Positions 13,440-25,823 are shown, numbered from the stretch's first letter. The stretch is DNA of 64,000 nucleotides from Pithys albifrons albifrons (GCF_047495875.1 NC_092463.1:14503224-14567223), one strand, 5' to 3'. Numbers and translations are program-made. Notes: generated from the letters alone by a model not told the origin.

Positions 13440-13840
13440 AAATACCAACACTGCTTCCCTCCTTGTGTCTTTCCCCCTCTTCGTTTTTCTTTGCAGATTT
13501 CAAGGTGATGACTAAAGAGAGAACAGTCTTAGCATTTGTTAATACCCACTTGACCCACAAAAGAAATTCACTAGCATTCGCAGCTTCTAATTTAAAAACC
13601 ATTAGACCGTTCCGCTTGGCGGACCAGATCTAAATATTCTTAAAGGGGTGGTTTAATTTAATCATTACCTTAACAAGCCCCCTTTTAAAATGATGATCCG
13701 CCAAATTCAGGGGATTTGTTTTGGAATCTGATCCAATAACTGGCTTTATACAAAGAGAAGCATAGCCGCATCTGATTTGGTTGAGAACGGGGTGATAATC
13801 ATGAAAATTACTTTGCATATTTAATCACTGTGAAAACATG
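13440..13840. promoter_or_regulatory. Candidate conserved non-coding element
   Basis: This block stands out from its surroundings by retaining CpG dinucleotides (gcattcgcag, gaccgttccgcttggcggac, gatgatccgccaaattc, catagccgcatctg, gagaacggggtgataatc) in a CpG-poor background. It also has balanced, non-repetitive composition and homeodomain-like TAAT cores. A perfect 5-bp hairpin (tccgc, loop ttg, gcgga) sits at 13611-13623. CpG retention in AT-rich vertebrate DNA is often seen in constrained regulatory sequence. This is inference from composition only; conservation cannot be tested here. Two minus-strand frames (71 and 62 codons) overlap it but carry no recognisable protein. Confidence 0.35.
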
Positions 13841-16389
13841 AGTACAAACTACTTTCTAGAGATTACCTTAAAAAAAAAAAGCTTCAGGCTTTGCAGCAAG
13901 CATGCCAAGTACTTTGATTTACAGAGAATTATTTGGATTTTATAGAAAGCTCAGTGTTTCAAAGACTTCAAGCTAGTCAGCCACTGGCAAAGAAAAATTA
14001 CTAAATAGTGAAAGAGAAAGTTTTGTATTGGAAAAAAATTATGTTAACATCAAATGTGGGGGGTTGTGTTTGTGGGGTTTAAGTCTGTGCCACTTAACAA
14101 TGTAGATTTGAAGCAAATACCTTATTCAAAATCATTCTGATCTTGTCAGGAGGGCAGAGACACATTATCTCCTGGTTTGACCTGGCATGTTGCCTCACTG
14201 CCAAAGGTGAGTCAGAAGCTGGCAAGTCAGAGCAGTGATCAGGACTTTCATAAAGTTTGAAATAGGAGAGTTTGCATCAGGACTGCTCTCTGGTACCTGT
14301 ACACAGGGCTTATGGTGGGGAAAAAAAAGTCCAACAAGGCACAGAAGTGTTATCATCTTGTAGCTTCAGATTTTTTTCTAGATACCATATCTGAGGTTCA
14401 GCTACACCTGAAGCATTTAGACAAATTAATTTTTCTCATCCAGATCAGACAGATAAATAAAAGTACACTGACTAGCAGTTAGCAAAAAAGACACATGCAT
14501 ATACATTACTTGCAAGAATTTCCCCAAGCTGAAGAAACTGGCTGCCGGATGAGTATTCCATAGTATGTAAAACTAAATTTGCTGCTGAGATAAACAGGTA
14601 CAGGTCCACTAAATCTATCCAACTTGCCTCTGCTTAGCACTTGAAGCAAATTAGTCCCTACCTTGACAGTCAGTTGCTTTTAAATCCTTGCACTGTGATA
14701 CAGCAATATTTGTAAATAACCCAGCATCTGAGAGCTACAGTGTAGGCAGACTATCAGGGATAATAGTCAGAGGCATCTTAGATTATGAAGCCTGCTCTAG
14801 CAAATACTTGTAGGAATCATCTCAGAGGTGTTTGCCTATCTGTAACTACCATGCATGTACAAAACTATTGAAAAAGAGGGCCTAAAGTTTGCTGCATAAA
14901 CTGGTGTAATATGCACATATGCATTGTATATGTATCATACAGACTGCTTTGATATGGACACACATTTTTATATGTTATTCACACACAAATATATACATGT
15001 AAATATAACACATACCTCTTTATTTTTTGCATGATTTTCCTATGTAGTACATATTCCTCTAAGCATTATATGTTCCACAGCTTCAGCAGACTAGAGGTTA
15101 ATGAACAGGCTTTTTCTCACATATGCACAGAACAGATAATTTTCTTTACTGTTCACGATAAGTTGAAGGAGCATTTGAGTGACAGACCAATTTGTCAATC
15201 AACTACAAAGTGTTGAGGAAGCTTCCTCTGCATAATTTTACACACAGAGATCAAATGCGACCTCTGATTGTACAATGGGTATGGACACTCAAGGTTATGA
15301 AGTCCAAAGGAGTCATGCAAATCAGTTACCTTTCCTGAGAGCCTTGTCTTTTTAAGGTTATCTGTCGACTAAAATAATCACAGGATTTCGAGAGAAAGAT
15401 GAAAAATCCTTTTTTATTATTTTAGGTGAATGCACGTGTGTGAGGAGGGTGTATGTATGAATTTATTATGCAGCTTGAATGTATGTGTTTTCACTTTGTA
15501 GCCCGAATTGTTTTTTAAGGTCTCAACACAGAGCCCCTGGTTCTGACATCTCATGCAGTTTTTCTTGAAAGCTATATTTTAATAGCAGCTCCGTTCATTT
15601 AATGTTAGCCACTTCAGATGATTTCTTTGCTAAAACCTGAATTATGAAAATCACTTGTCAATTACCCTGGGTAGCTGTGTAAAAGAATTATTGCACATTC
15701 ACAGTGAAAAGAAAACTTTATTTTCACCACTTTCCAGTAAAAGCTAATTCAGAATAACTCCATTTAACAGTTATTTTATGCTGAAATACTGAATACCTCA
15801 GGGAGTCTTTTAGGGATTTTAAAGTCTCTTTATTTATAAATGATTCATGCTGCATTTTCAGAAAAACCTACAATTAGTGTGGGAAGCACAGAGACTCCTT
15901 TGGGAAAGGTAAAAAAAAAAAAAAACCAAAAAAACACCCCACCAATATATACATGCATTATATACAGCCTTTTTATCTATTGTTGTTTTGCAGTGGACTA
16001 TAAAAAGAAAAGAACTGGAAAAAATGACTAGGAGATATTTAATCTAACCTTTTAAATACATCCCTCGGTTGACAGTATTTCGTGAAGTAGTTACCCTTAT
16101 GATTTGTACAGCCCACAAAATTCTTTTAATGCAGGTTTCATTTTGACTTGCACTTTCCAACCCCAGTTACAAACGAGTAAGTTAGCTAAGAGGAGAAGCT
16201 TTCTGTGGTAATACAGGACAAACCTGTCCTTCCACCAGCCCCTTGTGAGACTGATGGTCACTAATGTTTCCATATTTTTACTGCCAGGAGTGCTGCTAAA
16301 ACTTCAAGGTCTTTTAAATGTTCACACCAGCAGGCATCAAAGATCACACAGCCTCATTTGGCTTTACAGTGAATCTTTCTGCTCACCAT
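13841..16389. other. Unique sequence with minor simple repeats
   Basis: No gene seen. It contains an A run at about 13870-13880, an alternating purine-pyrimidine AT/GT-rich patch at about 14905-15010 (catatgcattgtatatgtat and similar), and an A-rich tract at about 15909-15936 (A run, then ccaaaaaaacacccc). Confidence 0.6.
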
Positions 16390-16680
16390 GCCAGATGACA
16401 GGTATATATTGCACTTGTTACCAGCACCGCAGAAGCTTATGCAACCCTTCTTGTCACACGGGTGGGAGGAATGAGCAGGCAAAGGCAGCGAGTGGCTCAA
16501 GACCCCCACAGCTTCACCCTTGATGTGATTGCCCTTGTTGGCGCCCTGCAGTGGCTTGCAGCCCCGCTCTATCTGATGGTGGAGAGACACAAAATGGCAT
16601 CATGTTAAGGGGAACGATCTTTCATCATTAATAAAATTGCACTCATGAGCACATCGGGAAGAGGCAGAATGGCACTAGGA
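16390..16680. promoter_or_regulatory. Candidate conserved non-coding element
   Basis: A relatively GC-balanced block with several CpGs (cagcaccgcagaag, cacacgggtggg, ggcagcgagtgg, ttggcgccctgc, gccccgctc, gaacgatc, acatcgggaag) inside AT-rich sequence. It includes gattgcccttgttggcgccc and a homeodomain-type tcattaataaaat stretch near 16625. No repeat family is recognised. The two overlapping frames (16245-16523 plus, 16354-16590 minus) show no domain. The regulatory assignment is inference from local composition. Confidence 0.32.
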
Positions 16681-17163
16681 TTGAAGAAGGGATATTTTAC
16701 CATTAATACAGCCCCATACCTCCTCTCAAACAAAATCCCAAAAAATACTCTTAAATCTTCATTCAATCAGACCTTCTCTGTGTTGACAAAATGTTCATAA
16801 TTTCCAGTCAGTGTAAACTCTGTGAAATAGTTGCACTCCCATGAACTGCATGGAGTGAACAAGCAAAACTAAACAGATTCTACTGGCTTCGAATAGACAA
16901 GATCTACTTAAATATATTTTCCCCCACCTCCATTCTGACTTTGCACTGGTGCTGTTACAAATAACTGAATATCAAATGTAAACAAAATTTTTCAGGGGTC
17001 AGAAAAGTCGCCTGCAGTTGTGTCATAATTACAGCAGCATTCATGGTGTGGAGCTTGAAGGGAACTGAAAACTTAGTCATGCAGACCCATTCACTGATGG
17101 TACTAGTAGATTACCACAGAACCTTTCATGGACATACAGAAGAGAGGGCAAGAAGAACACCAT
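16681..17163. other. Unique sequence, no gene seen
   Basis: Flank of the CR1 copy. A short near-palindrome, actgcatggagtgaac next to ttgcactcccatgaactgca, lies around 16831-16860. Nothing else is recognised. Confidence 0.55.
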
Positions 17164-17582
17164 CATAGAATCATAGAATTGATTGGGTTGGAAAAGACCT
17201 CGGAGATCATCGAGTCCAACCCTTGGTCCAACTCTAGTCCATTTACTAGACCATGGCACTCAGCGCCATGTCCAATCTGCGTTTAAAAATCTCTAGGGAT
17301 GGTGAATCCACCACCTCTCTGGGCAGCCCATTCCAATGCCTGATTACTCTCTCTGGAAAGAATCTTTTTCTGCTCTCCAACTTCAATTTCCCCTGGCAGA
17401 GCTTAAGCCCGTGCCCCCTTGTCCTATTGCTGAGTGCCTGGGAGAAGAGACCAACCCCCACCTGGCTAGAACTTCCCTTCAGGTAGTTATAGACAGTGAT
17501 GAGGTCACCTCTGAGCCTCCTCTTCTCCAGGCTAAACAACCCCAGCTCCCTCAGCCTCTCCCCATAGGGCTTGTGCTCCAGA
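17164..17582 (-). mobile_element. CR1 LINE, 3'-end fragment (best preserved copy)
   Basis: This is a minus-strand CR1 with the diagnostic 3' terminus: two exact catagaat units at 17164-17179 (antisense of ATTCTATG), then gattgggttggaaaagacct and cggagatcatcgagtccaac. The minus-strand frame 17246-17539 is an uninterrupted 97-codon remnant of the ORF2 C-terminus, with [20 protein letters not shown] and [20 protein letters not shown]. These match the expected end of the CR1 reverse-transcriptase polyprotein. The copy is truncated at its 5' side after tccccatagggcttgtgctc. The intact frame and clean termini suggest it is the youngest of the three copies in the window. It cannot be autonomous. Confidence 0.97.
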
Positions 17583-18409
17583 TAGTCTGTCTATTGGCCA
17601 GATGTACCAATGACATGGGGGAGAGGTGGTGGCTTGCTATTATTTAACTAAAAATGGGAAATCTCAGACTAATGACTTAAACCTAGAGATACATGGAATC
17701 TGCATCACACCGTTACTGGCTTGAATCTATCTTGAGGGTTTCTTAAATTGCCATAGTAAAGATTGTTCTAAAATACAAAGAAACTCTTAATTTGCAGTTA
17801 GATGATATTTTAATTTTCTTTTAGCAAATTTCAGTGAATAATACAAATGAAGTAGCAGACTGCACACATACCAGGACATGTTTTGGCACTACCTCAGGTG
17901 CTTGGATATCAACAGGTGGAATGTAAAAAAGCAATTACTTGAATAAATGGGAATACTAATAGGAAGAACACTGCTAGATAGCAGATAAAGCAGAATACCA
18001 TTATTGAGATATTCACTGTTTTTCAGGCTACCAGAAATGAAAATGGGACTCCTAAGATTTTTTTTTAAATGTTGGTCTATACTTTATAATTCATTACATA
18101 ATAGTGAAAGACAATGCTGTAAAACTTCAAAAATGGAGCTTCATCATTATCAAATTTAATGTAGTATCAATTGAGAAGTCACCTATAATCTTCTCTTACT
18201 TGCTGGATTTTTTATCTAATCCACCAAATAAATAGAAAAAACACAGGCCTCTTCTTTCTGTTATTGAAGCAAAAAAAAAAAAAATAGCTAGGTATATCTA
18301 GCATTTCAAGCACCTTCCCAGCAAGAGCCTTGATTACACCTTCAATACTGAGAGTAAATTATCTGCAAGGCTTTCCAGACCTGGGTGAACTGGTGAGCTG
18401 TGTTAGCAT
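17583..18409. other. Unique sequence, no gene seen
   Basis: No gene recognised. A T run occurs near 18058-18065 and a 14-base A run near 18271-18284. Confidence 0.6.
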
Positions 18410-18462
18410 GAGAAGAAGAAAGGGAAAAGGGGGAAATAAGGAAAGGAAAAAGGAAGGAAGGT
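18410..18462 (+). repeat. Polypurine (GA-rich) tract
   Basis: About 50 bases of almost pure A/G (agaagaagaaagggaaaagg, then ggaaggaagg), broken by a single T. Such homopurine-homopyrimidine runs can adopt triplex (H-DNA) structure. No coding relevance, although a weak frame runs through it. Confidence 0.85.
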
Positions 18463-21400
18463 ACTTTGAAAACAATCTCCAAAATGAACGTATTGCAGGT
18501 AAGTGCTCCCTGCTCTAAGACATCAAATGATAATTTGGAATTTCTTCAATGCTGTGGGCCTAAGAAGAAAAAGCACAGTTCTTACAGGGCAGAAGATTGT
18601 TCACTGTTTCATTTATATTGCCACTGACCTTATCCTAAGCAAACAGCAGAAGTACATCAAGGTTGGTTTGATTTTCAAGCTATGGACACTTGCAGAGATT
18701 TTCCACCTCATTCTGAAAAGGAACATGGAGAGATCCTGTAAGCTGCCACAGGTGAATCAGCAGAGTGAGATACGGCTGAATGTTAGGGCCAACTATTTCA
18801 ACATCCTGGTAAAGGATGAGGAACCAAAGATTACAGACTTGGTTATTTTCAGAAAAAAATTATGACATTCATAAACAGGAGCAATGCACTTCATATTGCT
18901 GAAGCAAAGTAAAAACTATTTTTAAGTGATTCAGCCATGATCTTCACCCCCCCATGAGGTCCTGTAGTCCCTTGGATGAGTGATAGTTTTCAGTATCTCA
19001 TTGCCCAATTCTCTTGTATTTGTGTAGATCCCACAGGTTGCATTGCTTTTGTACAATGTTAGTGCACTGTTGGTATATCAGGAAAAACTCAGAATAATGC
19101 TATGAAAGAGTAGGATCAGAATAATACTATATCAAGGGATGTATATGTAATGCTGAATTAAGAATAAACTTTTTAGATTCCCTCTAGGCGAAATGCCATC
19201 ATGACTTCTGCAAATACAAAAAATTTCATGTAGTTGTTACAGTCTTTTTTCAAAATTGTTTTTCAAGCTGAAATGAAAGACGTTTTCTGGGCCATGAAGG
19301 TAACATGAGATGTCAATGTAAAAAATTTTTAAAATATTCTATGTAATAAAATCCTCAGAAATACATAACCATAGAAAGAATAGTTTGGTTGTTTGTTTCT
19401 TCTCTATAAATAAGGAGATACAATGATAATGCCACAAAAATTGACATTTTGTTTGAGAATGTGGAATTCCTGAAGTTAATTTTAATCAATAATAATAGTA
19501 GTATAGTATTAGTGATAGTAATAATAACAATGATGATGATTTTCAGTTTCAAAATTGTGTCTAAGGTGGAAAAGATTTATTTTTGAAGTGTTTACCTACC
19601 CTAGTTTTTTGCCAGCCTTTACGAATAATGCTTCAGCAATAAAATTGCACACCTTACATTGACAGCAAGTTATCCCTCTTTTAAGGTGTTAACTGGTATC
19701 AAAACCCAACAGTGTACATTTCAGTTTCTGAACCAACAGCATTCACAGTAAAACACAATAATTTCATTGACTAAAATGTGCCTTTTGTTAGATGTCAAGT
19801 AAAATTCAAAGAGCAACCTGGGACTAGCCGGTGGATACCCTGAACTAGATGGAAAAGGCTCATAATGTAGATGGGTAGCCCCAGTTTAAAGCACAGGTCA
19901 GTCATTTCCCTGTCAAGCATTCCAGCCTCTGAGGAACCTTTATTTAAAGTAAACAAACAAACCAACCTCCAAAAATGTCGGTTTTCTTGCTACAGAAGAG
20001 GCCTTTCAAGGAAACTTGGCTCAGTGGCCTTCGAGTTCACGCTAAAGCTTCTGTATATGTCAGTCCATGGGATTAATGACAAATCCAGCAAAGCCCATGA
20101 CTAACTTTAAGCCTGTATGTAATCTCAGTTAAGTCAATTAGTCTGCCTGTATGCTCAAAGGTAAGCAGATCCTGAAGTACTTTTCTGGTCTGGTATGATT
20201 ATCCCTACTGATGTGTAGACATAGTAACTGCTAACCCAATACATTGAGGAAACCTAACTTCTGTCTCCAGCTCAGAAATACACATTTCTGAGGTATCTAC
20301 TATATATATATCATCAATTCTACCATAAGCCACTGAAGCCACTGAAAGCTTCAGGAAAGATTAAATAGAGAATAAATAACTTATGTTCCTTTCTCATTTT
20401 GTAAAATATATAATAGAGATGTTAGTTGTACAGCTGGATTCTATAACAGGTGAGTAATATTCGCCTTCAGTGTCTTTAATCCGCAAAAAAAAAACAAAAA
20501 AAAATCACTCAATTCATTTCTGTGCAGAGCTTTTATTGGGCTCTCTCATGTTACATTGACACAGTTCCTGTACACAGTACAACCATATAAACATTTAACT
20601 CAGAAGCAGCCCAATCTAGGTGCATCACTGGTGAAGCTGTGAGATCCTTACACCCAGCTTGTGAGTTTTGTTATATCCAGAGATAGCAAAAAGAGTTATG
20701 AATGCCACAACCAATCCATTTCAAAAACCCCAGGAACATTTCTGTGGGCAGATCATGGTCTGCTAAAAGTAGGCTCTCAAATGTCTTCTGTTTAGCAACT
20801 TTGTCCTCTGCAGTTGCTAGTAAATTATCAGGGGTCCCAGTGAAGCTGTCCACACTTGAATCTGCCTTAGCCTAGAACAGCCAGAGCTTCTTTTGTTGGC
20901 CTGAACGATGACCCTGGTCCAAGATGGAAAGACCCTTTCTTTGCAGGATATTGCAGGTTATGAAAGACATTGCCTGAAAATTGTGCAAAATCTCCAGAGC
21001 AAATCATGTAAATCTGTCACGTAAATACGTATTCATGGGGTTTTTAGAGCTCGGATAACTGCCATACAGACAGCTCCATATCATCTGAACATATATTTAA
21101 GGACTTAAAAAATATGAAGCTTTGACCTGAGCTGTGCAGGCATAGGATGGAGTTACTGGATTTTCCTATTCAATAGGCCCATGTGCAACCAAGCCAACCT
21201 TTACAAATGATGGAACATTATAAACAGGGCAGGGCTCTTTCTTGAAATGGAACAGTGCTTGCCTCCTGAGGGATACTGCATCTCATGGAAAATGTTAGCT
21301 TTGGACAGACAGAGTTTGCCTGCTGGAGAAAATGAGCCCTTTTTCTCACCTGTGCACCTCATGTGGAGTTGTCACAACACCATGACTTGACACACCACTA

Positions 21401-22494
21401 TTTGTCTCCTGGATCTCCTGCACTGCGCAGCTTTTAGTTAAAATTACCTCACTGCAAGCCCAGCAAATGCACTATTTGGTGCTCGCCTGCATCTACTAGT
21501 ATTAACAGCAAAAGGGAAAGAATTTTTCCTGTCACACTGCTCCCCTTCCATCTTTTCCATTGTAAAAGGCAAGTGGAGTCACGAGGATTTTCTCATCTCT
21601 AGAAGATTTTAAGTGGAATTTGCACTTCTTGGTGACATTCTCTCCTACCCTGTGGAATCCTCTTTTTGTTGTGTTAGACCTCAGACTACATGATTATATG
21701 TAAAACCATATACTTTTTTCCAAGGGAAAGATTAAAGCAGTAGCGCTATACAGTAGCAACAGGGTCCATCAGAGAGCGGGGTGATATATTCAGGTCTATT
21801 TCCTAATTTAAACTTGTTTCCAAACATAGATCCAATTCCTAGGGTTGAGTTCATCCTGAGATATCTGTTTTCATGGACTATGTGCTGGTATCTCAGAATT
21901 ATCTACTTTTTGCAGATATCCCAACCTCTTAATTAATAATATGAATTCACAACAAGAGTTCTCTGTCTGAAATCATAGCTAGAAATAGATAAGAAATCAG
22001 TATATATTTTCAATTTTAAACTATCCTTTTTTGATAAACTGCATGTAGTTGTTCTGCTATGTCATATTCTATCTTTCAATAGGTTGTGACATAATAAATC
22101 ATGGCTTGATGTAACCATTAACATGGCATAATCAAATGCAAAAGTATTCATTCCAACTAAGCATGTTATGATTTTCTTATTATTTTTCTATGTCATATAT
22201 TCTGTCTTACTGTTAACTGGTTAATTCTACTCAAGAACTAGGTGCAGGAGTGTAGGAAGCAGAGCTGTCCATGCACTGTCAGTAGCAACACAATGGAGAA
22301 ATATACAGGAACATAAATGTTATGTTGAAGTGATGCTAAGTTTACTTCTAAACTAAGGTCCCAGTTTGTGCTTGGAACTATGCAGGCCTGCTCTACAGAG
22401 CCGAAAAGCTAATGTTAAAATGTCTTAAACATGAAATGTCCTTGCATTTTTCTACACACACATTTTTTATTTCAACCAGGACTGGACAGCAACT
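18463..22494. other. Unique sequence with minor simple repeats
   Basis: No gene recognised. A degenerate AAT/AGT/GAT trinucleotide patch lies at about 19487-19540, an A-run pair at about 20485-20505, and a short nested repeat (gccactgaagccactgaa) at about 20331-20348. The plus frame 18503-18865 (120 codons) and the plus frame 19871-20104 show no domain. Confidence 0.6.
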
Positions 22495-22579
22495 GAAAAA
22501 AACCCCAAACAAACAAACAAAAAACCAAACAAACAAAAAACCCCAAACAAACAACAACAACAAAAAAACACACCAAAAC
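22495..22579 (+). repeat. (CAAA)n / A-rich tract
   Basis: An 85-base tract of caaa and ccaaa units, interrupted by aaaccccaaac at both ends and a short caacaacaac run. Simple sequence repeat. Overlapping frames on both strands are artefacts of its composition. Confidence 0.9.
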
Positions 22580-22924
22580 CTGGAGGAAAAATATGAGGAA
22601 GATAACACGAAGTGCAGAAAGTTAAGGCTGTGAACCTTTATAAGTCTATCATGGTCTATCATACTAAAGTGCTCATTACCAATATAATGCATCAGCTCTG
22701 TACTCTGATGGTTGTAAAGGTCAGTTATCCTGTATAACAGTCCACAAAATGAGCATTCTCCAATTAATTCTAAAAGCTGGTATTATAAATCTACCTTCTA
22801 CACTTCGTCGTGACTAACAGGTGACATGAGTAAATGACAGACTGTAGAGATATCTCTTAGTCATATTAATACTCAGGCATGGCAGCAAGGGTTAAGGACA
22901 GAGTGTCAGGTTTAACTTCCCCTC

Positions 22925-23040
22925 ATTACCATTCAGAAAACTATCATTTAATATTAAGATAATTGTAACACAAGGATATGAGTCATGCCCTTGTGTTACA
23001 ATTACCTTTAATATTAAATAATAGTTTTTGTAATGGTAAT
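22925..23040. repeat. Long inverted repeat, 51/52-bp arms, 13-nt loop
   Basis: The left arm (22925-22975, starting attaccatt and ending gtaacacaagg) is the near-perfect reverse complement of the right arm (22989-23040, starting ccttgtgttac and ending aatggtaat). A 13-base spacer separates them. Aligning by eye gives about 45 of 51 matches with one gap. The inner 16 bp and the outer 9 bp are perfect. Similarity stops sharply at attacc/ggtaat. The structure resembles a tiny non-autonomous DNA transposon (palindromic MITE of MADE1 type) or a hairpin-forming locus such as a miRNA-like precursor. The family is not recognised and no convincing target-site duplication is visible. The inverted repeat is certain from sequence; its origin is not. 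Confidence 0.93.
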
Positions 23041-25803
23041 TTCCTTTGGGGATATTTTATTCTACATTAGGCAGTTCTGACTGATGTCTGTCTTTGCAGA
23101 TATCTCTATCAGCCACCAAAAGCTCTCCTACAAGTATATATACATAATCTACAGGAATTCAAGACCATGAATACTATTCCATTGAAGTCATTGTCCTTTC
23201 TCCTAGATGTTTCTATTAACAGTTTCACTATTTGGTTGTGTCATAACTGTGATTTTCCTTTTGAAATCTCCACAGAAGTGTATACTTCTTGCTCTGCTGT
23301 GATAGGACTTCACCCACATCCCCAGATGCCTGGTTATGCTATAACACATGGTATACACGTGAGGTGGGCAGTCTAGAGGATGTATAGGGTTTAACTTGTT
23401 TCTGTGGTGTTTTAGTATCTGAGGGTGTAGTAGATTCTAGGAGCCAGACAAAAGCAGTGAAAAGAGTTTGAATGCAGAACAGTGTTGTGTAAGCTCAGAA
23501 ATCACAGGAGCTGCAGAAAACCTAGCTTGTGCCTATACCACGAGCAGAGCTCCTTTGTCAATGATTACAACCACACAAAGCTGTGCATTGTATAAAAAGT
23601 TGGTTTCAGAAAGGCATAATTTAAAAGAGAAAAGGAGACTCCAAAATCTACAGAATCCTACTGTTGATGGATTATGAGCAGAAAAGTACTGTCAGTAAAG
23701 TCTCAGTATCCTCTCTGAGGATGTGAGAACACTATGGAAATATTTGTTTTTAAATAAGTCCTTCTGCACTCAATAATAATCAGATGAAGTCATAAGCCTT
23801 TCCAGAAAGAGTTTAGTTGTCCAGCACTAAAGCAGTTATGAAGAGCACTAAGTTCTGCTGATGCATAGGAACACTTTGGCCAGTGGCAGGGAACAATGCA
23901 AGTACTGCAGTAATAGACTGTGGAAGAACATGTACCATACTGCACATGCCAATTTTGCAAGATCAGCATAGGGAAAGTGACAGGACAAGGTCTGAGACCA
24001 GCTGGTTCCACAAAACACCCCAAGTTGAAAATAAGTGAACAAACAGGTTCCCCTACTGCCATCCTTCTTGGTCCTCACAATACCATAAAATGAACATTGC
24101 AGGAAAGGTCAATGTTGAATTCTCTGGAACCCTCAGGGCAGCCCAGAGAATTCTAAGGTGGAATTTAAATCTAATGCTAAGTGCCTATAAAAAATTTGAA
24201 AACATCTTTAGTTACAGATTGCCTTTACTGATTAGTATCTGGGACTGAATGTCAAACTGTCTGTGCTTTCACTTGCAGCAGATATATATAGCAGGTATAA
24301 ATTCTGGAGAAATTGAGTCTCATAGAGGATATTCTATTTGAAATGACCATAACTTTAGTGAAGAACTAATTTCAAGAACTCTGCATTGTACTTTCAATAT
24401 TTTTTGCCCTTGTCAGTGACAGCTCAGCCAACAATCACTATTCTTTCCTGTCTTTCAAAAGTTCGAAGCACAGCTAAGGGCTAGGTGAGACCACATTCTC
24501 AGTGTGATTATCACTTAGAAACCTTCTAAACCAAGCAAGCTTTATACAGCCTCTGTGCTACATTTGAATAACACAGGTTAAGAAGTATTGGTGCTTCAGA
24601 TCATTAGTCAGGCAATTACAAATTTTGTTTGTTTGGGTTTAATTAAAATTAGTCTCGGAAAGCATCCATTACAAGAAGAGGTCCTCACTGAACAACTGAT
24701 ACACAACAGTCTTTGATTAGCAAATAAAGAACGTCCATTCCCAACACCAGCTTAAAAAAACCCCCAGCAACTCCCTAACTGCTCAACACCTTTTCATTTA
24801 GCAATTTCAAGTCACAAGTGAAAGAAGGGCAGTATCATTCTCATTTAACCAAAAGCATCTAAGTCAGGAGGCAAGAAGGAATAGAAATTCACCATTATAC
24901 ACTCTGAATATGCCACAAAGACACTCGACAGAATTTTGGTAGTAACATGTATTTGACTCCTTAAGGGCAAACCCTTTGTACTATTCTGCACAGCTTCACA
25001 GAAGTCAAGAGTTTTGCACACTCAGACTCAGCTCTTATTTTTTTTTCAGATGTGAATCATTTCATTTAGACAAATCTGTTTTCCTCAAGTGCCATCCTGT
25101 ATGTATTTGTGGCAGAGAAACTGTATGACAGCAAACACATTCATGTTTAATCTGATGAATGCTTCACCACATGTCAGGGTGTGTGTTTCAAAGTATATTG
25201 TCTGAGAGGTCACTTCTCAGAAATCACGGTGTGGGGGTTTACAAAGAGACAGATGTTCCAAAATAAAAGCTGATTGGCCTAAGTACATGAAACTTCCAAA
25301 TCTAAAATTGAGACTAGCACAGATTTAATGATGCAAATTTCCATGCATCCATTTTATAATCCTCACCAATTTCCAGGAAACAATGTAACATAGGAAAATT
25401 AGGAGGAAACAAAGGATTTACCAGTTTATTATGTACAGAATCCAAATCCTGTGAAATTCAGAAGCAGCCTTTGCATAAAGAATAATAGTGTTTGGAGTGG
25501 GCTCTGTGCTTAGGAGTTATTTCTGGCTGTAGCAAAAATGCCCCCAGCCACAGAGCCACAGACATGTATTTTGTATGCAAAAACGCAATTCCTTGTTGAG
25601 AACTCTATACATTATGCTTATAGGTAAAAGTTAAATAAAGCATCTCTCTGCTGCTGTTGTTTTTCTTATTAAGCAGAAAGGAATGAATTCAATATTCAAT
25701 TAAAAAAAATTTGGAGGAAGACAAGGGGTGGTGGTAGGTGAATAAATATATGTAAAATCACAACATGATACTAATGTTCAATTACAAAAACTTTACAGAA
25801 GTA
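23041..25803. other. Unique sequence, no gene seen
   Basis: No gene or repeat family recognised apart from the small hairpin at 24117-24153. Open frames in this stretch are short (90 codons or less) and have no motifs. Confidence 0.6.
24117..24153. repeat. Perfect 11-bp hairpin (inverted repeat)
   Basis: gaattctctgg (24117-24127) and ccagagaattc (24143-24153) are exact reverse complements around a 15-base spacer. The spacer itself contains the odd palindrome ccctcaggg. No poly(T) follows and no RNA gene is recognised. It may be chance or a small hairpin-forming site. Confidence 0.8.
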
Positions 25804-25823
25804 TATTTATTTATTTATTTATT
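25804..25823 (+). repeat. (ATTT)n microsatellite
   Basis: Five tandem tttattta-type tetranucleotide units. A short simple repeat. Confidence 0.9.

Noticed and set aside
17164..17179. Direct catagaat repeats considered as a CRISPR-like or satellite array
   Set aside because: They are the standard terminal 8-bp repeats of a CR1 LINE, and only two units are present.
22393..22692. 99-codon minus frame that looks like a membrane segment
   Set aside because: Produced by antisense translation of the (CAAA)n tract.
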